Source: Hydrogenophaga sp040372165 (GTDB lineage Bacteria > Pseudomonadota > Gammaproteobacteria > Burkholderiales > Burkholderiaceae_C). Taken from it: a stretch of DNA of 64,000 bases. The stretch covers positions 496,001 through 560,000 of the forward strand of contig NZ_BAABWG010000001.1 in NCBI RefSeq assembly GCF_040372165.1. The letters are read 5' to 3'. This document shows positions 54,804 through 63,223 of this stretch, one piece after another; position 1 is the stretch's first letter, and each line of letters begins with the position of its first letter. A model generated the notes under the pieces. The model worked only from the letters and a program-made list of their open reading frames with translations, had not been told where the DNA came from and made no database searches. The position numbers were made by a program, and so were the translations under genes.

Positions 54804-55642
54804 GCCGCACCTCCCTTCAGTGGGGTGCGCTGCTTGCACACACGGTCGAGCATGATGGCCAGCAGCACGATGGCCAGGCCGGCTTCGAAGCCGACGGCGA
54901 TATCGGCCGTGTTCAGGGCCCGGACCACCGGTTTTCCAAGGCCGTCGGCACCCACCAGGGCAGCGACCACCACCATGGACAGCGACAGCATGATGCACTG
55001 TGTGATGCCTGCCGAGATGCTGGGCATGGCGTATGGCAACTCAACGCGGGTGAGCAGCTGGCGGCGCGAACAGCCGAAGGCCTTGCCGGCGTCGAGCAGC
55101 TCGGCGGGCACATCGTGAATGCCCAGGTAGGTCAGGCGGATAGGGGCCGCAATAGCGAACACCACTGTGGAGATCAGGCCGGGCACCACGCCCAGACCGA
55201 ACAGTGTGAGGGTGGGGATCAGATAGACGAAAGTCGGCACCGTCTGCATCAGGTCCAGAACCGGCTGCATCGCGGTGTAGAAGCGGGGTTTGTGTGCGGC
55301 GAAGATGCCCAGCGGGACACCGATGACCACACAGACCAGGGTGGCGAACAGTACCTGCGCCAAAGTCTCGATCGTCTCCTGCCAGTAACCCAGATTCAGG
55401 ATGAGCAGGAACGAGAGAACGCAAAAGATGGTCAGGGACCATTTGCGCTGGATGGTGTGCGCAATGATGGCAAACAAGGCAATCAGAGCGAGGGGGTGAA
55501 ACCACAGCAGGCTGTTGGTGGCCGCGTGAATGGTGGTTTCGAGGACGTCGGCAATGGTGTCGAAGACATCGGTGCCGTGCAGGGTCAGCCAGTCGACGAA
55601 GTCGGCGGTGACGTCACCCAGAGGAATTTTCTTGATGTCCAT
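54800..55642 (-). CDS. choW: Choline/betaine ABC transporter permease
   Basis: 280 residues with six or seven transmembrane helices, the ProW/OpuAB plan. The cytoplasmic EAA loop is GKAFGCSRRQLLTRVELPYAMPSISAGI. MDIKKIPLGDVTADFVDWLT starts it; a long N-terminal extension lacks support. It forms the channel with ChoV and the ChoX receptor. It overlaps choV by 4 bp and is 145 bp downstream of choX, a gap that contains a strong hairpin. Confidence 0.93.
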   Translation of the reverse strand: MDIKKIPLGDVTADFVDWLTLHGTDVFDTIADVLETTIHAATNSLLWFHPLALIALFAIIAHTIQRKWSLTIFCVLSFLLILNLGYWQETIETLAQVLFATLVCVVIGVPLGIFAAHKPRFYTAMQPVLDLMQTVPTFVYLIPTLTLFGLGVVPGLISTVVFAIAAPIRLTYLGIHDVPAELLDAGKAFGCSRRQLLTRVELPYAMPSISAGITQCIMLSLSMVVVAALVGADGLGKPVVRALNTADIAVGFEAGLAIVLLAIMLDRVCKQRTPLKGGAA

Positions 55643-55737
55643 GGGAGCAGTGGTTGTGGCCCGGGAGACTTGGCGCGCTTGGGCGGGGTCGCGCTGCAAT
55701 GGCCTCTTGTGCCGCGCGTGGCGGCCAAGAGCCAATT

Positions 55738-55771
55738 GCGCCGGCGCCTGGTGGTGTTCAGGGGCCGGCGC
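55738..55771 (-). terminator. Intercistronic hairpin after choX
   Basis: GCGCCGG / CCGGCGC arms with further pairing inside (GCCTG / CAGG) between choX and choW, with no T tract. Such a hairpin probably stabilises or partly terminates the choX message so the receptor is made in excess. Confidence 0.55.
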
Positions 55772-55787
55772 TCAAGAGGTGCTGGCC

Positions 55788-56726
55788 TTACTTGGCCAGA
55801 CCTGCCTTGACCACTTCAGCCGCAGGCTTGCCGTCACGGCTGGTCACGCCATCGAGCCAGGCGTCAATGGACTGGGGGTTGGCTTTGAGCCAGGCCTTGG
55901 CTGCAGCGTCGGGCTTTTTCTTGTCGGTGAGCACGGCGCCCATGAGCTCGTTCTCCATCTCCAGCGAGAACTTCAGGTTGCCCAGCAGCTTGCCGACGTT
56001 GGGGCACTCCTGCACATAGCCCTTGCGCACATTGGTATAGATGGTGGCACCGCCCAGGTTGGGGCCAAAGACGTCGTCACCGCCTTCGAGGTACTTCATC
56101 TTGAAGCGGCTGTTCATCGGGTGCGGCTCCCAGCCCAGGAACACCACCCACTTGCCGCGGCGCTCGGCACGCTGCACTTGGGAGAGCATGCCGGCTTCGC
56201 TGGATTCAACCAGTTTGAATTTGCCCAGATCGAACTTGTTTTCGTCGATCATCCCCTGGATCAGGCGGTTGCCGTCGTTGCCAGGCTCGATGCCGTAGAT
56301 CTTGCTGTCGAGCTTTTTGGCGAACTTGGCGATGTCGGCAAAGGACTTCAGGCCAGCGTCATAGGCAGCGGCGGAGACGGCCAGGGTGTACTTGGCGCCT
56401 TCAAGGTTGGCGCGAACGGTCTCTACAGAGCCGTCATCGCGGTAAGGCTTGATGTCCGCTTCCATGGTGGGCATCCAGTTGCCCAGAAACACATCCAGAT
56501 CCTTGTTCTGCAGGGACTTGTACGTCACGGGAACCGAGACCATCTGCGTTTCGGTGGTGTAGCCCAGTTGCTGAAGGATCTCGCTGGTCACGGCGGTGGT
56601 CACGGTGATGTCGGTCCAGCCGACGTCTGCAAAGCGAACCTTGGCACACGACTCGGGTTCTGCAGCATGAGCGAGGGTAGCGGCGCTCAAGGTGGTGGCG
56701 AGAAGCAGCGAATGGGCAATTTTCAT
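55788..56726 (-). CDS. choX: Choline ABC transporter substrate-binding protein
   Basis: 312 residues from an ATG with a strong AAAGGAG ribosome site (an upstream frame of 111 codons has none). Signal peptide about 1-21 (LLLATTLSAATLAHA). The mature part has the aromatic-box residues of ChoX-like receptors: VGWTDITVTT, LGNWMPTMEADIKPY, ANLEGAKYTLAV, EPGNDGNRLIQG and FLGWEPHPMN. These aromatic residues bind the trimethylammonium group. The whole gene order choX-choW-choV-betB-betA supports choline as ligand. Confidence 0.94.
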   Translation of the reverse strand: MKIAHSLLLATTLSAATLAHAAEPESCAKVRFADVGWTDITVTTAVTSEILQQLGYTTETQMVSVPVTYKSLQNKDLDVFLGNWMPTMEADIKPYRDDGSVETVRANLEGAKYTLAVSAAAYDAGLKSFADIAKFAKKLDSKIYGIEPGNDGNRLIQGMIDENKFDLGKFKLVESSEAGMLSQVQRAERRGKWVVFLGWEPHPMNSRFKMKYLEGGDDVFGPNLGGATIYTNVRKGYVQECPNVGKLLGNLKFSLEMENELMGAVLTDKKKPDAAAKAWLKANPQSIDAWLDGVTSRDGKPAAEVVKAGLAK

Positions 56727-57390
56727 GGATGAACTCCTTTGGAACGAAGGGACTTCCGGTGCCGGGTGCACCGGAGCCATGGACCCAAGCAAGCCCTTCA
56801 TGACACCTGCAGGGCAGGGCGATGGTCTGAGCAGGATGATGGTGAGACAGTGTGGCGCACCATGTCCTGTCTGGCAGCGTCCGCGCCGGGCGCGGGTCAT
56901 GCAGCGCTTTCCTGGGGCTGGAAAGCCATTGAGAGTGGCCGCGCAAGGTAACGAGCGATCGCCAACGGGGCTGGCGAGGTGAAACCGATGGGGCCCAATG
57001 GAGAGGCCGTTGAGGCGTAAGCACGCCTGAAATGGCCGACGAGCCGGCATCAATGGCACCTGTGAGAGTGCCTGCCGTCAGTGTGATATCCGCCAGCAGC
57101 AAAGGCCGGCGGAGCCTACAAAGTTTAACATACCTTTCATTCTTCGACGTGGGGATATGTCCCGCGTGTGATGTGAGAGGTGAATTCAGGGTTGCCCTTT
57201 AGGCAATACTACGTATGCGAATACGTAGTATCGTCTGGGGTGCCTCTGTACATGCTTCGGCATCGGCTCGCGCAGGCCTGCTCTGGTTCCGGATGCGGCC
57301 TGAAGGGCACCGACTTGAAGTCCGGTGCAGAGGGTCCCGAGAGGTCTTGGGACATGTGTGCATCTCTCACCCCGACTGGAGCGCAGCAAA
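56727..57390. promoter_or_regulatory. Divergent intergenic region (choX / CoA-transferase)
   Basis: About 660 bp. The choX promoter must lie in the left half and the CoA-transferase promoter in the right. No gene is supported. A perfect 26-bp interrupted palindrome stands at 57206-57231. Confidence 0.55.
57206..57231. promoter_or_regulatory. Long palindrome, operator candidate
   Basis: ATACTACGTAT-GCGA-ATACGTAGTAT: two perfect 11-base arms and a four-base spacer, 160-185 bp before the CoA-transferase start. Confidence 0.8.
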
Positions 57391-58095
57391 GTGAACAAGG
57401 TATATCCCAGCGCGGCAGCCGCCCTTGAAGGCGTCGTGGCCGACGGACAGTTGATGGCAGTAGGCGGTTTTGGCCTCTGCGGCATTCCCGAAGCCCTGAT
57501 CGACGCTTTGCGCGATTCGGGTGTGAAGGACTTGACCGTCATTTCCAACAATGCAGGAGTCGATGGCTTTGGCCTGGGCAAGCTGCTGGAGACCCGGCAG
57601 ATCAAGAAGATGATCTCGTCGTACGTCGGCGAGAACAAGGAGTTCGAGCGGCAGTACCTGGCCGGCGAGCTCGAACTGGAGTTCACCCCCCAGGGAACAC
57701 TGGCCGAGAAACTGCGTGCCGGCGGTGCTGGCATCCCTGCATTCTTCACCAAGACCGGCGTTGGCACACTCGTGGCAGAAGGCAAAGAGTTGCGGGATTT
57801 CGATGGCGAGACCTACGTGATGGAGCGGGCCCTGGTGCCCGAGGTGGCCCTGATCAAGGCGGACATTGCAGACCGCTCGGGCAACCTGAAGTTCAACCTG
57901 ACCGCGCGCAATTTCAACCCCGCAGCGGCCACGGCCGGCAAGATCTGCATTGTGGAAGTGGAGCGTGTGGTGGCCACTGGCGAAATTGCGCCGGACGATG
58001 TTCACCTGCCGGGCATTTACGTGCACCGCATCGTGCACAACCCGACGCCCGAGAAGCGCATCGAGAAGCGCACTACTCGCGACCGCAAAGTTTGA
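57391..58095 (+). CDS. 3-oxoacid CoA-transferase subunit A
   Basis: 234 residues from a GTG preceded by GGAG nine bases earlier. Alpha subunit of a family I CoA-transferase: VADGQLMAVGGFGLCGIPEALIDAL, SNNAGVDGFGLGKLL, EFTPQGTLAEKLRAGGAGIPAFFTKTG, all standard for the succinyl-CoA:3-ketoacid transferase group (ScoA/PcaI type). It pairs with subunit B 12 bp downstream to activate a 3-oxoacid such as acetoacetate or 3-oxoadipate in the cytosol. Which oxoacid cannot be decided. Confidence 0.93.
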   Translation: MNKVYPSAAAALEGVVADGQLMAVGGFGLCGIPEALIDALRDSGVKDLTVISNNAGVDGFGLGKLLETRQIKKMISSYVGENKEFERQYLAGELELEFTPQGTLAEKLRAGGAGIPAFFTKTGVGTLVAEGKELRDFDGETYVMERALVPEVALIKADIADRSGNLKFNLTARNFNPAAATAGKICIVEVERVVATGEIAPDDVHLPGIYVHRIVHNPTPEKRIEKRTTRDRKV

Positions 58096-58107
58096 TGGAG
58101 TTTGATC

Positions 58108-58746
58108 ATGGCCTGGACCAAAGATGAAATGGCCGCACGTGCGGCGCAAGAACTGCAGGACGGTTTTTATGTGAACCTGGGCATCGGCATCCCGACGCTG
58201 GTGGCCAACTATGTGCCCGACCACATGGAAGTGTGGCTGCAGAGCGAAAACGGCATGCTCGGCATTGGCCCGTTCCCATACGAAGACGAAGTCGACGCTG
58301 ACCTGATCAACGCCGGCAAGCAAACCGTGACCACCCTCAAGGGCAGCTCGATCTTCGGCAGCGATCAGTCGTTTGCCATGATCCGTGGCGGCAAGATCAA
58401 CCTGTCCATCCTGGGCGCGATGCAGGTGACCGACAAGGGCGACCTGGCCAACTGGATGATTCCGGGCAAGATGGTCAAGGGCATGGGCGGCGCCATGGAC
58501 CTGGTGGCGGGCGTCAAGCGCGTGATCGTCCTGATGGAGCACACGGCCAAGAAGAAGGATGGCAGCGAAGACCTCAAGATCCTGGGTGAATGCACGCTGC
58601 CGCTGACCGGAAAAGGCGTCGTTGATCGCATCATCACAGACCTGGCGGTGATGGATGTGACACCAGAGGGCCTCAAGGTGGTCGAGATGGCGCCAGGGGT
58701 GACCCGCGAAGAGCTGGACGCCAAGACCGGTGTCAGCCTGGTCTGA
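58108..58746 (+). CDS. 3-oxoacid CoA-transferase subunit B
   Basis: 212 residues. Beta subunit with the catalytic glutamate in LQSENGMLGIGPFPYEDE and the motif NLGIGIPTLVANYVP. GGAG lies nine bases before the ATG, and the spacing to subunit A is 12 bp, so both are co-translated. Together they form the CoA-transferase heteromer. A terminator follows about 105 bp after the stop. Confidence 0.94.
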   Translation: MAWTKDEMAARAAQELQDGFYVNLGIGIPTLVANYVPDHMEVWLQSENGMLGIGPFPYEDEVDADLINAGKQTVTTLKGSSIFGSDQSFAMIRGGKINLSILGAMQVTDKGDLANWMIPGKMVKGMGGAMDLVAGVKRVIVLMEHTAKKKDGSEDLKILGECTLPLTGKGVVDRIITDLAVMDVTPEGLKVVEMAPGVTREELDAKTGVSLV

Positions 58747-58850
58747 GCGGCCCGCTCAGATCAGCGAGTCGCGATCGCGCAAAGAAACGGCGGAACAAGC
58801 AGGCAAACCAGGTGCAAATGAGTACTTAAGAGCTGTTTTCTCCGTGCCAG

Positions 58851-58886
58851 AATGGGAGCCACCTTTGAGGTCGCTCCCATTTTTTT
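58851..58886 (+). terminator. Rho-independent terminator after CoA-transferase genes
   Basis: AATGGGAGC-C-ACCT, loop TTG, AGGT-C-GCTCCCATT stem with one C-C mismatch, followed by T6-7. Confidence 0.9.
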
Positions 58887-58963
58887 ACATGTGTCTCAAC
58901 GGGATTTTTCGGTACTTTGGCATACTCCAGCTGGCTCTTCATGTAGTCATTTGTGCGATTTAT

Positions 58964-58977
58964 CACGAAATTTCGTG
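58964..58977. promoter_or_regulatory. Palindrome before the peptide gene
   Basis: CACGAAATTTCGTG, a perfect 14-base palindrome 105 bp upstream of the small peptide gene. A second TCACGAATTTT half-site lies at 59061-59071, inside the leader of its mRNA. Confidence 0.6.
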
Positions 58978-59082
58978 GCCATCAGGACAAAAGGGGGCTG
59001 AATTTGACTGGTCGAAACCTTTCATTACACGTAAACTAAGGTTATCGACTGTGAGATGTTTCACGAATTTTCCGGAGAAAAC

Positions 59083-59343
59083 ATGCGTACCTTGACCCAA
59101 GAAGAAATGAGCGAAGTGGCCGGCGGCTTCTTCTTCCGACGCTCGCGTTGCGGCGGTTCTCGTACCCGCTACCGCAGCCACTATTCCTACGAAGGGCGAT
59201 CCAGGGATTGCAATCCAGAGCCAGAGTGCCAGCCCGAGCCGCCACAGTGTGAGCCCGAGCCACCAAAGACCATGCCGGATCCTCCAGCATGTGGTGAGCC
59301 ACCTGTCGACGAGACCCCGGCCGAGCCACCAGTGTCTGTCTGA
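59083..59343 (+). CDS. Double-glycine leader peptide (candidate bacteriocin/RiPP-like precursor)
   Basis: 86 residues. The leader MRTLTQEEMSEVAGG ends in GG at residues 14-15 and has the 'L..EEM..V.GG' pattern cut by C39 peptidase-containing exporters. The predicted 71-residue core is in two parts: an aromatic/arginine head (FFFRRSRCGGSRTRYRSHYS, eight Arg up to residue 41) and a Pro/Glu/Cys tail with repeated PEP and PEPP units. Cys are at residues 23, 43, 49, 56 and 70. CGGAGAAAAC precedes the ATG; an in-frame ATG nine codons upstream is less likely. The cognate-looking exporter operon converges on it from the right. I recognise no family for the core. Confidence 0.8.
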   Translation: MRTLTQEEMSEVAGGFFFRRSRCGGSRTRYRSHYSYEGRSRDCNPEPECQPEPPQCEPEPPKTMPDPPACGEPPVDETPAEPPVSV

Positions 59344-59363
59344 TTCGTCAGATGCTGACTGCC

Positions 59364-59390
59364 AAAAGCACCTCAGTGAGGTGCTTTTTT
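59364..59390. terminator. Bidirectional terminator between peptide gene and tolC-like gene
   Basis: AAGCACCTC-AGT-GAGGTGCTT stem flanked by A4 and T6, 21 bp after the peptide gene stop; on the minus strand it can also end the exporter operon. Confidence 0.9.
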
Positions 59391-59419
59391 CTTGGCCGAA
59401 ACTTCCCGGCGGTGTGGTT

Positions 59420-60967
59420 TCAGCGATCAGGCCCGGCAGCCGGTATGGCAGAGAGCCCGGGGCTTCGCGTTATCTTCAGGCGCGTCAGGGCCGTGACCCT
59501 TCCGACAAGCGCCTGTGTGCGTTGGCGTCGCGCATCCGCCAGTGCAGCCTGGGCGTCCAGAAGCTCGGGCATGGAGCCTACACCAGCCTTGTAGCGCCCA
59601 TGGGCGACTTCGTAGGTGACTTCGGCGTTGGCCAGCAGTTCGGCACTCATGCGCAACTCTTCCTGGCTGGCCCGAAGGGCTTCCTGGGCCTCCCAGAGTT
59701 GCAGCCGCAACTGCCGGCGCTGCTCCTCCCTCTGCGCCAGCACCAGTGCCAGATCCTGCTCGGCTCGGCTGACTTCAGCGTTGGCCTGTTGTGTCGACAA
59801 CAGGGGAAAGCTGGCGACGACAGACGCGCTTCCGTTGGGAATGGTGGTATTGCCGGCAGCCCCCCAGTTGCGCAAATTGCCGGCGCTCGCATTGAATGTG
59901 ACCTCGCCCCGGTGACTGGCCTTGACAGCATCCAGGCGAGCTTGTGCTGCATCGATGGCGGCCTGGGATGCACGCATGCGGGGTAGCTGCATGAATGCTT
60001 CTTCAGCCAATGCCACGCGCGCACTGTCGAGCTCGGGGGCTTCGTACACCCATTGCTCCCAGCCGCTGAGGGTGATCGGCTGTTCGCTCGTTCCGCCAAG
60101 CGCCTGAGCCAGTCTTGCTCGGGCGTTGCTCCAGGCGCTGGAGGCTCTGACGTGCGCCAACCGGGCCTGGGCGAAAGCGGTTTGTGCCTGCAGCCGGTCG
60201 ATGCGGCTCGACACCCTGGCTTCGTGGCGTGCCCGGGCGGCTTCAGCGGTTTGTGCACTTGTCGCACGTGCCTGTGCCGCCGCCTCACGGGCAGCCTGCG
60301 CCATCACCGCTTCACCGTACAGGCTCAGCAGCTCAAGGACCTGATCATCGACAGTGGCATCCCGACTGGCTTGCGCTGATGCCATCGCGAACCGGGTGGC
60401 TCGAAGATCTGCATTGCGGCGGCCATGGTCGAGCATGACCCAGGACAAACCGACCGAAGCACCGAGTGTGCTGCCGGCGCTTCCGCTCGAATTGAAATTG
60501 CGATAGTTGTTGTAGTCGATGTTGGCCCGCCAGGCTGGCCAGCGTGCCGCGTCGCTGATGATCACCTCGGCTTCGCGCTGGCTTGTCGTTGCAAGCGCCT
60601 GCCTCAGTGCAGGGCTGGTGCACAGCAGGTGGGTCATGGCATCGGCCAGGCCGAGCGAGTGCCATGGCGGTTCCGCCCTCGTGTCACAGGCTTCGGTGCT
60701 TGGCATCCACTGGCTGGCACTTTCAACCCATTTTGCGTAGCCGTCGGGCTGGCTCTGGTCGGCCGCGCCATCGTGAGCCGGGCCACTGTTGGAGGTCAGT
60801 GCGGTGGACAGCTTGAGCAAGGGATCGCTCGTGGCCGGTTGCCTGTCTGCGAATGCAGTTGAGGTCCAGCCAAGCGCCACAGTGGTCAGCACCATGGCCA
60901 GGTGGCGGCGCCCGAAGCCTGATCTCGAGAGACTCATCCTCATCCTCATCCTCATGCTCACCGTCAT
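59420..60967 (-). CDS. TolC family outer-membrane channel
   Basis: 515 residues. Signal-like hydrophobic region LAMVLTTVALGWTSTAFA after an odd start, MTVSMRMRMRMSLSRSG, encoded by a hexamer repeat. The body has two OEP (TolC) repeats rich in Ala/Gln/Glu coiled-coil helices (e.g. AREAAAQARATSAQTAEAAR and LREAQ-type segments), with SASVVASFPLLSTQQANAEV marking the second repeat. It gives the outer-membrane exit duct for the ABC exporter. Its ATG overlaps the exporter stop (ATGA), and any of the repeated ATGs may be the true start. Confidence 0.9.
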   Translation of the reverse strand: MTVSMRMRMRMSLSRSGFGRRHLAMVLTTVALGWTSTAFADRQPATSDPLLKLSTALTSNSGPAHDGAADQSQPDGYAKWVESASQWMPSTEACDTRAEPPWHSLGLADAMTHLLCTSPALRQALATTSQREAEVIISDAARWPAWRANIDYNNYRNFNSSGSAGSTLGASVGLSWVMLDHGRRNADLRATRFAMASAQASRDATVDDQVLELLSLYGEAVMAQAAREAAAQARATSAQTAEAARARHEARVSSRIDRLQAQTAFAQARLAHVRASSAWSNARARLAQALGGTSEQPITLSGWEQWVYEAPELDSARVALAEEAFMQLPRMRASQAAIDAAQARLDAVKASHRGEVTFNASAGNLRNWGAAGNTTIPNGSASVVASFPLLSTQQANAEVSRAEQDLALVLAQREEQRRQLRLQLWEAQEALRASQEELRMSAELLANAEVTYEVAHGRYKAGVGSMPELLDAQAALADARRQRTQALVGRVTALTRLKITRSPGLSAIPAAGPDR

Positions 60968-63150
60968 GCTGGATTGGTCGGGCGTCGAAACAGCCCTTTG
61001 CGTTCGAAATACCCATCGGGCGAGCCGTCGAAGACGACGCGCCCATTGTCGAGTTCAATGACGCGGTCGGCAGCGGCCAGCGTTTCGGGTCGGTGGGCGA
61101 CAACAATGCGCGTGATGGGCAGAGAGCCAACGGCATCGTTCACCATGGCTTCTGACTCGATGTCGAGCTGACTGGTGGCTTCATCCAGAATCAGGACAGT
61201 GGGGTGCTTGTACAGCGCTCTTGCCAGCATGAGTCGTTGCTTCTGTCCACCCGACAGCGCCGTGCCCATGTCGCCGATGAGTGTCTGGTACCCCATGGGC
61301 ATGCGTTCGATCTCATCATGAAGCGCAGCGAGGTCGGCACAGTCCATCATCCATTCGGTGTCAGGGCGGTCGTCGAAGAATGAGATGTTGTCGGCGATGG
61401 AGCCGGCAAACAAGGTGTCGTCCTGCATGACGGTGGCCACCTGCTGGCGCCACAGGTCTACCCCGGCAGGCGTCAATGGGTTCTGATCAATGCGGATGTG
61501 TCCATCGGTGGGGGCAAAGCTTCCCAGCAGCAGGTTGACCAGGGTGGTCTTTCCGCAACCGGAACGGCCCGCAATGGCCACCCGTTCGCCAGGCCTGAAC
61601 TCAAGGGAGAGGCCATCGATGACCCAGGGGGCGGCATCTCCATAGCGATAGCGGACGTTTTCCAACACGATGGCAGGGGGTGTCGGGGCGCCGTTCTTGG
61701 CGACTTTGCCTGGGCGATGAGAGGGGGTGGTCTGCCCGCTGCCGGTGGTCGGTGTGAGCACCAGGTCTGCCAGTCGTTCGGCGTGCAGACGCAGCATCTT
61801 GAGGTCGACCAGTTTGTCGATCAGGGCAATGGTCCGGGCCTCGAATTGGCCGCGGTAGGCAAGGAACGCGATCAGCATGCCGACGGTCAGCTTCGTGTCG
61901 ACAATTTCTCTTGCCCCCATCCAGACGAGCAGGAGCGTAAATCCTCCTCCAAGCAGCCCCCGGGCCAATCCGTACAGGATCTGGAGTTTCTGGGTTTTCA
62001 GGCGCGCGTTGGTGGCGCCCACCAGCAGTGTCTGCCAGGTGCCTTGCCTGTGATTCTGGCGGCCAAACAACTGGATGGCCCGCATGCCTCGAATCGATTC
62101 CAGAAAGTGGGTGGACTCGTTTGCACTGCGCACCAGTGCTTCTTCATTGGCAGCGTAGAGAGGCCGGTACCAGATCAGCCGGATGGCCAGGTAGAGCACG
62201 ACCGAAAGAATGGCGACCCATGCCAGGGTGGCATCGTAGACAAACATGAGCACCAGGGTGAGCACCACCAGAAGGCCGTCGAACACGGCTTCGACGAACG
62301 CGGAGGTGAGCGTGGACTGGATATTGGAGACTGATCCTGCACGTGAGACCACATCGCCCAGGTGGCGGTTCTGGAAGTACGACAAGGGCAGTCTCGTCAT
62401 GTGGGCAAACACATTGGCACGCCACTGAAGACCTACGGACGTATTGATCACCATCAGCAGCCAGGAGCGGGCCAGCCCGGTGGCTTGCTGCACCAGCATG
62501 AGCAGACCGAAGCCCAGCGCGAGAGTGGTCAGCAACTGCATGTCACGCGAGACAACCACTTCATCGAGAACCCATTGCATGAACAGCGGAGAGACCAGGC
62601 TGAACACCTCCAGCGCGAGAGAGAGCAACAGCACTTGCGTCAGAGATGGCCAGAAGCCCGATACCTGGCCAATCAGGCGGCTGAGCCGCACGGGTGTTTT
62701 CTCCTCCCGTGGCGAAAACCCCGGGTTGGGCCAGAGCTCCAGGGCGACACCGGTGAAATGGCTGGAAGCTTCCTGCATGGACAGCCGGCGTGCTCCGACC
62801 GCCGGATCATGGATGTCGATATGTGTGGCGCTGGCGGATCTCAGAACCACAAAGTGGTTGAGGTCCCAATGAAGAATGGCTGGCAGTCTGAGTTGAGGCA
62901 GCTCGCTGAGTTCGAGGCGCAAGCCACGCGATCCCATTTCCTCTCGCTCGGCGATCTGGCTGAGGTTTTCCAGCGTGACACCTGTCAGGGCGATGGAGTG
63001 ACGCGAGCGCAGGGTGGGCAGATCGGTGACAACGCCATGGCGGCTGAGCACCATCGCCAGGCAGGCCAGTCCGCACTCAGCGGCCTCTGTCTGCAGGATG
63101 ACGGGCAGTTTGCGCCTGAGGCCAAAGGAAAGTTGGTCGGTCCAGCTCAA
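60964..63150 (-). CDS. Peptidase-containing ABC exporter (C39 PCAT)
   Basis: 728 residues, TTG start with GGAG eight bases upstream. Three domains. The N-terminal C39 peptidase starts LQTEAAECGLACLAMV, with catalytic C26, H99 (HWDLNHFVVL) and D115 (DIHDP) all present, and removes double-glycine leaders. A six-helix membrane domain spans about 170-450. The ATPase has GRSGCGKTT, LSGGQKQRLMLARAL and LILDEATSQLD. It should cleave and export a small peptide in one step. It is the middle gene of hlyD-like, PCAT, tolC-like; the only double-glycine precursor visible nearby is the convergent gene at 59083. Confidence 0.95.
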   Translation of the reverse strand: MSWTDQLSFGLRRKLPVILQTEAAECGLACLAMVLSRHGVVTDLPTLRSRHSIALTGVTLENLSQIAEREEMGSRGLRLELSELPQLRLPAILHWDLNHFVVLRSASATHIDIHDPAVGARRLSMQEASSHFTGVALELWPNPGFSPREEKTPVRLSRLIGQVSGFWPSLTQVLLLSLALEVFSLVSPLFMQWVLDEVVVSRDMQLLTTLALGFGLLMLVQQATGLARSWLLMVINTSVGLQWRANVFAHMTRLPLSYFQNRHLGDVVSRAGSVSNIQSTLTSAFVEAVFDGLLVVLTLVLMFVYDATLAWVAILSVVLYLAIRLIWYRPLYAANEEALVRSANESTHFLESIRGMRAIQLFGRQNHRQGTWQTLLVGATNARLKTQKLQILYGLARGLLGGGFTLLLVWMGAREIVDTKLTVGMLIAFLAYRGQFEARTIALIDKLVDLKMLRLHAERLADLVLTPTTGSGQTTPSHRPGKVAKNGAPTPPAIVLENVRYRYGDAAPWVIDGLSLEFRPGERVAIAGRSGCGKTTLVNLLLGSFAPTDGHIRIDQNPLTPAGVDLWRQQVATVMQDDTLFAGSIADNISFFDDRPDTEWMMDCADLAALHDEIERMPMGYQTLIGDMGTALSGGQKQRLMLARALYKHPTVLILDEATSQLDIESEAMVNDAVGSLPITRIVVAHRPETLAAADRVIELDNGRVVFDGSPDGYFERKGLFRRPTNPA

Positions 63151-63223
63151 GGTCGGATCTCCGGCACGGGGCTTCTCATGGGTGATGCAATTGATGTTGC
63201 AGGCATGTCGTCTTTGTGTTGCA

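Noticed and set aside
58730..59095. 121-codon frame before the peptide gene
   Set aside because: It spans the CoA-transferase terminator and overlaps the GG-leader gene; no coding features.
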